Below are positions 11,364 to 19,434 of a DNA stretch of 64,000 bases, in pieces. The DNA is from WHSW01 sp963740055 (GTDB lineage: Bacteria; Actinomycetota; Thermoleophilia; Solirubrobacterales; 70-9), in assembly GCA_963740055.1 (NCBI GenBank), contig CAVUCL010000001.1:806001-870000 (forward strand), given 5' to 3'. The translations under genes were made by a program, and so were the position numbers. The number at the start of each line of letters is the position of its first letter. Within the stretch, counting starts at the first letter, position 1. The notes under the pieces were generated by a model. The model ran no database searches, was not told the DNA's origin, and saw only the letters and a program-made list of their open reading frames with translations.

Positions 11364-11385
11364 AGGGAGCGATCCTATAGATCGA

Positions 11386-12561
11386 TCACGCGCCGCTGAC
11401 TGCATCTCGCAGCGCGCGACCGACCTGGTCGGCGGTGACCACGCCGCGCAGGCGGCCGTCGGCGTCGACCGCGGCGAGGCCGCCGAGCCGACGCAGAGCG
11501 TCGTTTCCGAGCAGCGTCTCGAGCGGTGCGTCGGCGCGCACCCGCAGGGTCTCGGCGGCGTCGGTCTCGTAGACCTCGCCCACGGTCTGCGAGGAGCGGC
11601 TCGGCTCCGGGACCGCGTCGGCCGCCTCGCGGACGAGCAGGCCGCGAAACCGCTCGCCGCCGTCGACGACCGGAAACCACGGCCAGCGGTAGCGGAGGAA
11701 GTACTCGTCGATCGCGCGCTCGATGCTCGCCGTCTCCGGGATCGCGACCGGTTCCGAGTCCATCACGTCGGCGACGCTGATCCCCTCGATCCGGCTCCCC
11801 AGGCGCGACTGCATCACGTGCCCGCGCGCCGACTGGGCGAGGATGAAGCCGATCAGCGCGAGCCAGATCCCGGTCACCCAGTCGACCCCGCTGACCAGGA
11901 GCAGGATCCCGAGCGCGATGAAGCCGTAGGAGAAGCCCTGGCCGATCGTCGCCGCGAACCGGGTCGCGCGGTTTCGGTCGCCGGTCACCCTCCAGGCGAG
12001 CGCCCGGGCGATCCGTCCGCCGTCGAGCGGGAACGCGGGGATCAGGTTGAAGACGAGCACGAGCACGTTGATGCTCGCGAGCCAGGCCAGCAATGCGAGC
12101 GCGCCCGAGATGTCGGCGCCCTCGGAGACCCGCATCGCCTGCCAGAACTCGTCCGCTCCGGCGAACGCGATCCCGACCGCGGCGCAGCCGATCGCGATCG
12201 CCAGGGTCACCACCGGCCCGGCGGCGGCGATCCGGAACTCGGTCCCGGGCGAGTCGGTGTCGCGGGTCATCCGCGCGACGCCTCCGAACAGCCACAGGGT
12301 GATCTCCGAGATCGGGATCCCGTTGCGAACCGCGACCACGGCGTGGCCGAGCTCGTGCAGGAGGATCGAGGCGAAGAACGCGAGCGCGCTCGCGACCGCG
12401 AGCACGTAGGGCTCGAGGTCCGACTGATCCGCGTCGAGCACGCCGCGGAAGAAGCCCGAGAGCCAGAGGATGAGCAGGAAGAGGACCAGGAACCACGAGT
12501 AGTCGACCGCGATCCGGATCCCGCGGACGTGGAGCAGGGTGAGCTGGCCTCGCACCGGCAT
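11386..12561 (-). CDS. Site-2 protease (M50) with CBS domains
   Basis: An intramembrane zinc metalloprotease of the S2P/M50 family, 391 residues. The membrane core has the zinc motif HELGH at residues 69-73 and the third-ligand motif NLIPAFPLDGGR. About six hydrophobic segments span the first 250 residues. The C-terminal third is a CBS pair (ISVADVMDSEPVAI and TLRVRADAPLETLL), which in this subfamily is thought to sense adenine nucleotides. Substrates are unknown; related enzymes cleave anti-sigma factors or other membrane proteins. A TACGAT -10-like hexamer ends 6 bases before the ATG, suggesting a leaderless transcript, with the divergent M28 promoter about 50 bases away. Confidence 0.92.
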   Translation of the reverse strand: MPVRGQLTLLHVRGIRIAVDYSWFLVLFLLILWLSGFFRGVLDADQSDLEPYVLAVASALAFFASILLHELGHAVVAVRNGIPISEITLWLFGGVARMTRDTDSPGTEFRIAAAGPVVTLAIAIGCAAVGIAFAGADEFWQAMRVSEGADISGALALLAWLASINVLVLVFNLIPAFPLDGGRIARALAWRVTGDRNRATRFAATIGQGFSYGFIALGILLLVSGVDWVTGIWLALIGFILAQSARGHVMQSRLGSRIEGISVADVMDSEPVAIPETASIERAIDEYFLRYRWPWFPVVDGGERFRGLLVREAADAVPEPSRSSQTVGEVYETDAAETLRVRADAPLETLLGNDALRRLGGLAAVDADGRLRGVVTADQVGRALRDAVSGA

Positions 12562-12632
12562 CGGTCCATCGTAGGCGCACGCCAACCCCCGGCGGCCGCG
12601 CGGGCGCGCCTGCGGGGTAGCTTTCGCGGCCG

Positions 12633-13847
12633 ATGAGCGAGCGGCTCGAGCAGACGGCGGAGCGCCCCGGCACCGGGCACGAGTGGCTGCGGGCGTCGGT
12701 CGGCGAGCTCGCCTCGATCGAGCGGCCCTCGGCGTCGGCGGGCGAGCGCGAGGCCGCGGAGTGGCTGCGGGCACGCTTCGAGGAGCTCGGGGCGGAGGCG
12801 CGGATCGAGGTCGAGCCCGCGCACGGCACCTACTGGTGGCCGCTCGGGATCGGCGCCGGCGCCGGCGCCCTGGCCTCGCTGCTGGCGCTGCGCGGGCGCA
12901 GGCTCGCCGCGGCGGCACTCGGGGCCGCGGCGACGGCCGCGATCGCCGACGAGTTCCCGCCCGGCAAGCGCCGGCTGCGCGCCCGGCTGCCGCAGTCGCG
13001 GACCAGCAACGTCGTCTGCGAGCTCGGACCCGCCGACGCCGAGCGCACGATCGTCGTCGTCGCCCACCACGACGCCGCACACTCCGGCTGGATCTTCAAC
13101 CCGGCGATCCCGAAGACGCTGTTCGACCGCCTCGGGCTTCCGATCGAGCGCTTCGACACCAGCCCGCCGCTGATGTGGCCGCTGGCCGCCTCGCCGCTGC
13201 TCGCGCTCGCCTCGGCGCTCGGCGCCGGGCGCGCGGCCGCCCGCCTCGGGCTCGCGCTCGGCGCCGGCTACGCGGCGTCGATGGCCGAGATCGGCTCGCG
13301 CCCGGTCGTCCCCGGCGCCAACGACAACGCGACCGCGGTCGTCGCGCTGCTCGCGCTCGCCCGGGGGCTGCTCGCCGAGCCGACCAGCTCGACCCGGGTG
13401 ATCCTGCTCTCCGCCGGCGCCGAGGAGTCGTTCAGCGAGGGGATGAAGGCGTTCGGCGAGCGCCACTTCGCCGAGCTCCCGCGCGAGAGCACCTTCTTTC
13501 TCTGCATCGACACGCTCGGCTCGCCGACGCTGAACGTGCTCCGCGGGGAGGGCTTTCTGAAGATGCACGAGTACACGCCGAACGCGCTCGCGCTCCTCGA
13601 CGGCCTCGCCGCCGAGCTCGGGATCGAGCTGGTCCCGAACCTGCGCCTGCGAAACGGGACCGACGGGCTCGAGCCGCTCGCCGCCGGCTATCCGACCGCG
13701 ACCGTGTGCTCGGTCACCGAGCTCAAGCAGCCCGCCAACTACCACTGGCCGACCGACACCGCCGAGAACGTCGACTACTCGACGCTCGCCGACGCGATCC
13801 GCCTCTGCGAGGCGGCGATCCGGCGCCTCGACGAGCGCTGGTTGTAG
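12633..13847 (+). CDS. M28-family zinc aminopeptidase-like protein with membrane segments
   Basis: A 404-residue peptidase of family M28. Metal-ligand motifs are visible in order: HHD (residues 145-147), PGANDNATAV with the bridging aspartate, GAEES with the catalytic Glu-Glu pair, the ID of FFLCIDTLG, and the terminal histidine in YHWPTD. Hydrophobic segments at about residues 70-105 and 180-220 are inserted into the peptidase fold, so the enzyme is probably membrane-bound, unlike most secreted M28 enzymes. There is no cleavable signal peptide. TAGCTT at 12618-12623 ends 9 bases before the ATG, with no Shine-Dalgarno sequence. It converges on the AidB-like gene with 3 bases between stops. 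Confidence 0.88.
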   Translation: MSERLEQTAERPGTGHEWLRASVGELASIERPSASAGEREAAEWLRARFEELGAEARIEVEPAHGTYWWPLGIGAGAGALASLLALRGRRLAAAALGAAATAAIADEFPPGKRRLRARLPQSRTSNVVCELGPADAERTIVVVAHHDAAHSGWIFNPAIPKTLFDRLGLPIERFDTSPPLMWPLAASPLLALASALGAGRAAARLGLALGAGYAASMAEIGSRPVVPGANDNATAVVALLALARGLLAEPTSSTRVILLSAGAEESFSEGMKAFGERHFAELPRESTFFLCIDTLGSPTLNVLRGEGFLKMHEYTPNALALLDGLAAELGIELVPNLRLRNGTDGLEPLAAGYPTATVCSVTELKQPANYHWPTDTAENVDYSTLADAIRLCEAAIRRLDERWL

Positions 13848-13850
13848 CTA

Positions 13851-15521
13851 TCAGGCGTCGACCGCGTGGCGGTCGACGATCCGGGTGAAGTCGGTCCCGC
13901 CGGGGAGGGTTCCGAAGGCGCGGCCCCAGTCGCCGCCGAGGCGTGAGGCGCAGAAGGCGTCGGCGACCGCCGGGTCGCCGAAGCGCACCAGCAGCGAGCC
14001 CTGGAGCACGAGCGCCATCCGCTCGACCACCCGGCGCGCTCGCGACTCGATCTGCTCGAGGTCGGCGAGCTCCTCGCGCAGCGCGGCGGCGGCCCGGTCG
14101 AGCCGCGGCTCGGCTCCCTCGGCCTCGGCGAGCTCGCCGAAGAACGCCTCCAGCGCCTCGGGGCCGCGGACCATCGCCCGCAGCACGTCGAGGCACTGGA
14201 CGTTGCCCGACCCCTCCCAGATCGAGTTCAAGGGCGACTCGCGATACAGGCGCGGCATCCCCGACTCCTCGACGTAGCCGTTGCCGCCGAAGCACTCGAG
14301 CGCCTCGCCCGAGTGGGGCACCGCGCGCTTGCAGAGCCAGTACTTGAGCACCGCGTTGGCGATCCGCTTGAACTGGGTCGCCCGGTCGTCGCCGCCGATC
14401 GATTCGTCGTACGCGCGCGCCAGCCGCATCGCTGCAACCGTTGCGGCCTCGGACTCGATCGCGAGGTCGGCGAGCACGTTGAGCATCAGCGGTTGGTCGA
14501 TCAGCGTCTTGCCGAACGCGGCCCGCCCCGAGGCGTGGTGGATCGCCGCCGCGACCCCCGCGCGCATCCCGGCCGCGGCTCCGAGGCAGCAGTCGAGCCG
14601 GGTGTGGTTGACCATCTCGATGATTGTCGGCACGCCGCGCCCCTCGTCGCCGACCATCCGCGCCCAGGCGCCGCGAAACTCGACCTCGCTCGAGGCGTTG
14701 GAGCGGTTGCCGAGCTTGTCCTTGAGCCGCTGGATCAGGATCGCGTTGCGCTCGCCGTCGGGGGTGAAGCGCGGCATCAAGAAGCAGGAAAGGCCGCCGT
14801 CGGCCTGGGCGAGGACGAGGAAGGCGTCGCACATCGGCGCCGACATGAACCACTTGTGGCCGGTGAGGGCGTACTCGCCGCCGGGCCCGCCGCCGTTGGC
14901 CGGCACCGCGACCGTGGTGTTCGCGCGCACGTCCGAGCCGCCCTGCTTCTCGGTCATCCCCATGCCGCAGAGTGCGCCCGGCTTCTCCGCCGCGGGGCGG
15001 AGCTCGCCGTCGTAGTGCAGCGAGGTGAACCGGGGCTCCCACTCGGCGGCGATCTCGGGCTGCTTTCGCAACGCCGGAATCGCGGAGTAGGTCATCGACA
15101 GCGGGCAGCCGACGCCCGCCTCCGCCTGCGAGGCGACGAACATCGCCGCCCGGGCGACGTGGGCGCCCGGCTGCGGCTCGCGCCATGGGAGCGCGTGCGA
15201 GCCGAAGCCGACCCCGGCGCCGAGCAGCGCGTGCCAGGAGGGATGGAAGTCGACCTCGTCGATGCGGTTGCCGAAGCGATCGTGGGTTCGGAGCCGCGGC
15301 GGGTTCTCGTTCGCCTCGAAGCCCCAGCGGATCGCCTGCGCCGAGCCGGCGAACGCCCCCGCCTCGCTGACCCGATCCGCGGCCCAATCGCCGCCCTCGC
15401 GACGCAGCGACTCGACCAGGACCCGGTCGGACTCGAAGCTGTTGTAGCCCTCAAGCGCGGATGCCTGGTTCGCAACCTCGTGGGTCGCGGCGCTGCTGCG
15501 GGGTCGTTCGGCGGTTGCCAT
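13851..15521 (-). CDS. aidB: AidB-like acyl-CoA dehydrogenase family flavoprotein
   Basis: A 556-residue FAD protein. It aligns by memory along its length with E. coli AidB of the adaptive response to alkylation damage: GMGMTEKQGGSDVRANTT, GHKWFMSAPMCDAFLVLAQ, LKDKLGNRSNASSEVEF, LPRLYRE-like MPRLYRESPLNSIWEGSGN and CLDVLRAM are shared blocks. AidB binds DNA and is proposed to protect it or destroy alkylating agents; true acyl-CoA dehydrogenase activity is weak. I chose ATG 15521 over upstream in-frame codons because homology begins soon after it. The gene is divergent from icd, and a 12-bp perfect inverted repeat lies between them. Confidence 0.85.
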   Translation of the reverse strand: MATAERPRSSAATHEVANQASALEGYNSFESDRVLVESLRREGGDWAADRVSEAGAFAGSAQAIRWGFEANENPPRLRTHDRFGNRIDEVDFHPSWHALLGAGVGFGSHALPWREPQPGAHVARAAMFVASQAEAGVGCPLSMTYSAIPALRKQPEIAAEWEPRFTSLHYDGELRPAAEKPGALCGMGMTEKQGGSDVRANTTVAVPANGGGPGGEYALTGHKWFMSAPMCDAFLVLAQADGGLSCFLMPRFTPDGERNAILIQRLKDKLGNRSNASSEVEFRGAWARMVGDEGRGVPTIIEMVNHTRLDCCLGAAAGMRAGVAAAIHHASGRAAFGKTLIDQPLMLNVLADLAIESEAATVAAMRLARAYDESIGGDDRATQFKRIANAVLKYWLCKRAVPHSGEALECFGGNGYVEESGMPRLYRESPLNSIWEGSGNVQCLDVLRAMVRGPEALEAFFGELAEAEGAEPRLDRAAAALREELADLEQIESRARRVVERMALVLQGSLLVRFGDPAVADAFCASRLGGDWGRAFGTLPGGTDFTRIVDRHAVDA

Positions 15522-15540
15522 CAGGCGGATTGTCGCATTC

Positions 15541-15567
15541 CCGGAGGAGCTCGACGAGCTCCTCCGG
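15541..15567. promoter_or_regulatory. 12-bp perfect inverted repeat between aidB-like gene and icd
   Basis: CCGGAGGAGCTC, a 3-base spacer GAC, then GAGCTCCTCCGG. It lies between the divergent starts at 15521 and 15599. A TAGCAT hexamer at 15582-15587 is a likely icd -10 element, so the right arm covers the expected -35 position. This suggests an operator for a dimeric repressor or activator, or a hairpin in a longer leader. Not matched to a known operator. Confidence 0.45.
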
Positions 15568-15598
15568 GCAGACGCGCCCGATAGCATCGCCGACCCGC

Positions 15599-16819
15599 AT
15601 GGCGAAGATCGAAGTCCGAAACCCGATCGTCGAGCTCGACGGCGACGAGATGACCCGGATCATCTGGTCGTTCATCAAGGAGCAGCTGATCCTGCCCTAC
15701 CTCGAGCTCGAGCTCCTCTATTACGACCTCGGGATCGAGAGCCGCGACGCGAGCTCCGACCAGGTCACGGTCGATGCCGCGAACGCGATCAAGGAGCACG
15801 GAGTGGGGGTCAAGTGCGCGACGATCACGCCCGACGAGGCACGGGTCGAGGAGTTCGGGTTGAAGGAGATGTACCGGTCGCCGAACGGGACGATCCGCAA
15901 CATCCTCGGCGGCGTGATCTTCCGCGAGCCGATCGTGATCTCAAACATCCCCAGGCTGGTCCCGGGGTGGACGAAGCCGATCATCATCGGCCGTCACGCG
16001 TTCGGCGACCAGTACCGCGCCGAGGACACGCTGATCCCGGGCGAGGGCAAGCTGACCCTGACCTGGACGCCCAAGGACTCGAGTCAGGGCGAGCCGATCG
16101 AGATCGACGTCTTCGACTTCCCTTCCAGCGGGATCGCGATGGGCATGTACAACCTCGATGACTCGATTCGCGACTTCGCGCGCGCCTCGATGCGCTACGG
16201 GCTCGAGCGTGGCTACCCGGTCTACATGTCGACCAAGAACACGATCCTGAAGCGCTACGACGGCCGCTTCAAGGACCTCTTCCAGGAGATCTACGACTCC
16301 GAGTTCAAGCAGGAGTTCGAGTCCGCGGAGATCACCTACGAGCACCGATTGATCGACGACATGGTCGCCGCGGCGCTGAAGTGGGAGGGGGGCTACGTCT
16401 GGGCGTGCAAGAACTACGACGGCGACGTCCAGTCCGACACCGTCGCCCAGGGCTTCGGCTCGCTCGGGCTGATGACGAGCGTGCTGATGACGCCCGACGG
16501 CAAGACCGTCGAGGCCGAGGCCGCGCACGGGACCGTCACCCGCCACTTCCGCCAGCACCAGCAGGGCAAGCCGACCTCGACCAATCCGATCGCCTCGATC
16601 TTCGCCTGGACTCGCGCTCTCGCCGCGCGCGGGCGGATGGACGAGACGCCGCAGGTCTCCGAGTTCGCCGAGACGCTCGAGCGCGTCTGCGTCGAGACGG
16701 TGGAGAGCGGGAAGATGACCAAGGACCTCGCGCTGCTGGTCGGCGCCGGGCAGGAGTTCCAGACCACGCAGGAGTTCCTCGCCTCGATCGACGACAACCT
16801 GCAGGAGGCAATGCATTGA
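15599..16819 (+). CDS. icd: NADP-dependent isocitrate dehydrogenase (eukaryote-type)
   Basis: Oxidatively decarboxylates isocitrate to 2-oxoglutarate in the TCA cycle, producing NADPH. The 406-residue product belongs to the homodimeric subfamily found in eukaryotes and some actinobacteria. Visible signatures are NPIVELDGDEMTRIIW at the start, YKSPNGTIRN-like YRSPNGTIRNILGG for substrate binding, MSTKNTILKRYDGRFKD, and AAHGTVTRH for NADP binding. The ATG at 15599 is preceded by TAGCAT 11 bases upstream. The malate dehydrogenase gene follows after 52 bases, making a small TCA gene pair. Confidence 0.95.
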   Translation: MAKIEVRNPIVELDGDEMTRIIWSFIKEQLILPYLELELLYYDLGIESRDASSDQVTVDAANAIKEHGVGVKCATITPDEARVEEFGLKEMYRSPNGTIRNILGGVIFREPIVISNIPRLVPGWTKPIIIGRHAFGDQYRAEDTLIPGEGKLTLTWTPKDSSQGEPIEIDVFDFPSSGIAMGMYNLDDSIRDFARASMRYGLERGYPVYMSTKNTILKRYDGRFKDLFQEIYDSEFKQEFESAEITYEHRLIDDMVAAALKWEGGYVWACKNYDGDVQSDTVAQGFGSLGLMTSVLMTPDGKTVEAEAAHGTVTRHFRQHQQGKPTSTNPIASIFAWTRALAARGRMDETPQVSEFAETLERVCVETVESGKMTKDLALLVGAGQEFQTTQEFLASIDDNLQEAMH

Positions 16820-16871
16820 GCGCGGAGCAGAATCGAATGGTTGTGGTGCGAAGCGCGATTGGAGGAATTAG

Positions 16872-17858
16872 ATGAGCGCCCCCGTGAAAGTGACCGTGAC
16901 CGGCGCCGCCGGCCAGATCGGCTACGCGCTGCTGTTCCGGATCGCAGCCGGCCAGATGCTCGGGCCCGAGCAGCCGGTCGAGCTGCGCCTGCTCGAGATC
17001 CCGGACGCGCTCACGGCCGCCGAGGGCACCGCGATGGAGCTCGACGACTGCGCCTTCCCGCTGCTCGCGGGGATCGAGATCACCGATGACCCGAAGCTCG
17101 CCTTCGAGGGCGCCAACGTCGGCCTGCTCGTCGGCGCCCGGCCGCGCTCGAAGGGGATGGAGCGCGCCGACCTGCTCGAGGCCAACGGCGGCATCTTCAA
17201 GCCGCAGGGGGAGGCGATCAACGCCGGCGCCGCCGACGACATCCGCGTGCTCGTGGTCGGCAACCCGGCGAACACCAACGCCCTGATCGCGATGTCGAAC
17301 GCCCCTGACGTCCCGCGCGAGCGCTTCACCGCGATGATGCGGCTCGACCACAACCGGGCGATCGCGCAGCTCGCGAACAAGCTCGGGCGGCCGGTCGCCG
17401 AGGTCAGCCGGATGACCGTCTGGGGCAACCACTCGCCGACCCAGTACCCCGACCTGGTCAACGCGCGGGTCAGCGGCGAGTCCGCCTGGGCGGCGATCGA
17501 CGACGAGGCCTGGATCGCGGACGAGTTCATCCCCACGGTCGGCAAGCGCGGGGCGGCGATCATCGAGGCGCGCGGCTCGTCGAGCGCGGCGTCGGCGGCC
17601 TCGGCGGCGATCGATCACGTCCGCGACTGGGTCCAGGGGACGCCGCGCGACAGCTGGGTCTCGATGGCCGTTCCCAGCGACGGCTCCTACGAGATCGCCG
17701 AGGGGATCATCTGCGGCCTGCCGTGCAAGTGCGCCGATGGCGACTACTCGGTCGTCGAGGGGCTCGAGATCTCGGACTTCTCGCGCGAGCGGATCGACGC
17801 CAGCGTCGCCGAGCTGCGCGAGGAGCGCGACGCGGTCGCCGGGCTCGGGCTGGTCTGA
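16872..17858 (+). CDS. mdh: Malate dehydrogenase
   Basis: Interconverts malate and oxaloacetate with NAD. The 328-residue product is of the cytosolic MDH type: VTGAAGQIGYAL dinucleotide fold at the N-terminus, VGARPRSKGMERADLL mobile loop with substrate arginines, VGNPANTNALIA, LDHNRAIAQLA, and the catalytic histidine in WGNHSPTQYPD. A strong ribosome-binding site (GGAGGAAT) lies a few bases before the ATG, in contrast to the leaderless look of many neighbours. Likely co-transcribed with icd. It converges on the winged-helix gene with 10 bases between stops. Confidence 0.96.
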   Translation: MSAPVKVTVTGAAGQIGYALLFRIAAGQMLGPEQPVELRLLEIPDALTAAEGTAMELDDCAFPLLAGIEITDDPKLAFEGANVGLLVGARPRSKGMERADLLEANGGIFKPQGEAINAGAADDIRVLVVGNPANTNALIAMSNAPDVPRERFTAMMRLDHNRAIAQLANKLGRPVAEVSRMTVWGNHSPTQYPDLVNARVSGESAWAAIDDEAWIADEFIPTVGKRGAAIIEARGSSSAASAASAAIDHVRDWVQGTPRDSWVSMAVPSDGSYEIAEGIICGLPCKCADGDYSVVEGLEISDFSRERIDASVAELREERDAVAGLGLV

Positions 17859-17868
17859 GCGGCCCCGG

Positions 17869-18237
17869 TTAGGCCGGGTGGTAGGCCCGCCCGTCCTTGC
17901 GCACCCGGCCCTCCTTCTCCAGCTCCGCGAGCACGCGGTAGAGGTAGTTGGGCTTGATCTTCATCTTCGTCGCGATCTCGGAGGCCGAGATGCCCGGCGT
18001 CTCGCCGACGAGCTTCACCGCCTGATCGGCGCGCGTGCCGCCGCGGCGACGGCGACGGCGCTTGCCGCCGGTGCTGCGGGCCGAGCCCGGCGGTCGCCCC
18101 GGCCCGCGGCGCCTCTGGCGCCCGCCGGTGAGGCTCGCCAGCGCGCGGTCGAGCTGCGCCCGTTCGGCGTCGAGCTCGCGGATGCGCTCGCGGATCAGTC
18201 CGGCCGCCTCGTCGACGGTCTTCGAAGTCGTTGCCAT
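17869..18237 (-). CDS. Winged-helix DNA-binding protein with AT-hook-like linker
   Basis: A 122-residue basic protein. The first 45 residues are a helical, probably coiled-coil region (VDEAAGLIRERIRELDAERA). The middle is a Gly-Arg-Pro-rich linker with the AT-hook-like core GRPPGS and a run of arginines. The C-terminus is a winged helix (ISASEIATKMKIKPNYLYRV then LEKEGRVRKDGRAYHPA). It resembles small nucleoid-associated or transcriptional regulators common in Solirubrobacterales. An AGGGAC sequence upstream of the ATG may serve for ribosome binding. The upstream intergenic region carries repeated GACTG pentamers that could be its own operator. Confidence 0.78.
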   Translation of the reverse strand: MATTSKTVDEAAGLIRERIRELDAERAQLDRALASLTGGRQRRRGPGRPPGSARSTGGKRRRRRRGGTRADQAVKLVGETPGISASEIATKMKIKPNYLYRVLAELEKEGRVRKDGRAYHPA

Positions 18238-18288
18238 GGTGTGAGGTCCCTTCCGAGCTCAGCGGTTTACACGAACGATCCTGAGCAG

Positions 18289-18358
18289 TTGACTGTCATA
18301 GGTGACTGAATGGAGTCACACACGCGACTGTAACAGTGTGAATCGCAGACAGTCAGTC
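18289..18358. promoter_or_regulatory. Repeat-rich AT-richer upstream region of the winged-helix gene
   Basis: The pentamer GACTG or its complement CAGTC recurs at 18291, 18304, 18326, 18350 and 18354, with the related GAGTC at 18313. CACAC at 18319 and GTGTG at 18336 form an inverted pair around one copy. The stretch is lower in GC than its surroundings. It is a candidate operator array for the adjacent winged-helix regulator; the promoter itself is not clear. Confidence 0.35.
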
Positions 18359-18976
18359 CCGCCGCGTGCGCGGCAGGGTGCCGAAGACCGCATCCCAGAG
18401 CGGGGAAGAGACGCCATAGCCGTAACGGTGATCCTGGAAGTGATGGCGCATGTGCTGTTCGCGAAGCCGTTTGCCGAGCTCCGACTTGGGGACGAAATGA
18501 TGCAGGTAGTAATGCATGTAGTCATACGCCAGGTAGCCGACCAGGAAGCCGGCGAACAGCGGCAGCGCCGTCGGCAGGCCGAAGATGAGCCAGAAGACGC
18601 CGAAGAACAGCAGCGCCAACGGGATGCTCGCCCCGGGCGGCATCACCAGTCGCATCCGGTCGTTGGGATGGTCGTGGTGGACGCCGTGGATGATGAAGTG
18701 CAGACGGTGGCCGATCGGGTGATCGGGGTCCCAGTGGAAGACCTTGCGGTGAAGCCAGTACTCGGCCAGCGTCCAGAGCAGGAATCCGGCGAGCAGCAGG
18801 CCCGCGATCACGAACGCACCGAGCCCGTCGCCGGCGGCGAGCGCGACCAGGACGACGATCACCGGGACGTAGATCAGCGCCGGCACCGCCGGGTGGATGC
18901 GCGAGAAGAAGTCGAGGAAACGGCTCTTGAACAGCGGCGGTGACGCGCTCAGCAATGCGGTTCGCTCCTGGGCCAT
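18353..18976 (-). CDS. Fatty acid hydroxylase/sterol desaturase-family membrane enzyme
   Basis: A 207-residue di-iron membrane hydroxylase. Four histidine clusters are visible: LHRKVFHWD, HGVHHDHPND, YMHYYLHHF and EQHMRHHF, as needed for the non-haem di-iron site. Four hydrophobic segments lie between them. The family hydroxylates fatty acyl chains, sterols or carotenoids; here the likely substrate is a lipid. TAGAAT ends 7 bases before the ATG at 18976, so the message may be leaderless. The gene stands alone; its tail runs into the repeat-rich region upstream of the winged-helix gene. Confidence 0.88.
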   Translation of the reverse strand: MAQERTALLSASPPLFKSRFLDFFSRIHPAVPALIYVPVIVVLVALAAGDGLGAFVIAGLLLAGFLLWTLAEYWLHRKVFHWDPDHPIGHRLHFIIHGVHHDHPNDRMRLVMPPGASIPLALLFFGVFWLIFGLPTALPLFAGFLVGYLAYDYMHYYLHHFVPKSELGKRLREQHMRHHFQDHRYGYGVSSPLWDAVFGTLPRTRRD

Positions 18977-19016
18977 GGCGCCGATTCTAGCGTCGGCGAC
19001 GCCCGCCCAGGCGTTC

Positions 19017-19262
19017 CTAGGCGCTTGAGACCGGCTCGCTCTCGCGCAGCAGCAGCGCGGGCTGGCGCGGAGGTACGAGGCCACCGGGCGCGTCGGGCCG
19101 GAAGGTCGAGCATGGAGCGTCGAGGTCGAGCGCGCAGAGCAGGTTGCGATGAAAGAAGCAGTCCTCGCAGCTGCGGCCGTTCTTCCGCCGGCGCTTGGCG
19201 GCTCCCTTCCGCCGCAGTCCCAACGCCTCGGCGATCTCGGTCGCCTGCTCCACTTCGATCAC
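19017..19262 (-). CDS. Small Cys-rich protein (81 residues)
   Basis: Begins at GTG 19262 with an AGGGG ribosome-binding sequence 8 bases upstream. The N-terminus is helical (VEQATEIAEALGLRRKGAAK), followed by a basic patch (KRRRKNG) and a cysteine cluster SCEDCFFHRNLLCALDLDAPC with four cysteines (C-x2-C-x7-C-x7-C) that could bind a metal, then a Pro-rich tail. I do not recognise the family. The basic patch next to a potential zinc site would suit nucleic-acid or ribosome binding, but this is only a guess. Confidence 0.6.
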   Translation of the reverse strand: MIEVEQATEIAEALGLRRKGAAKRRRKNGRSCEDCFFHRNLLCALDLDAPCSTFRPDAPGGLVPPRQPALLLRESEPVSSA

Positions 19263-19434
19263 GCTTCTGCCCCTCCCTCGTCCGGTCCTCTTCGACTCGG
19301 CGATGATCGCACCGCGGCCGCGGTCGCGCAGGGCCGATTCACGCAAATCGCCGCAACTTCGCTTGCCGGGGTCAGACCATGTTTCCGCGGTTTGCGGCCA
19401 ACCGGTGGCGGCGCGATCTAGAGTTGTCGGCGAA

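Noticed and set aside
9765..11399. A 544-codon frame opposite sdhA, and similar long frames opposite other genes (for example 11161-12636, 47789-49081, 52494-53795)
   Set aside because: Complementary frames stay open by chance in GC-rich DNA. Their translations lack family motifs, while the opposite strand encodes recognised proteins.
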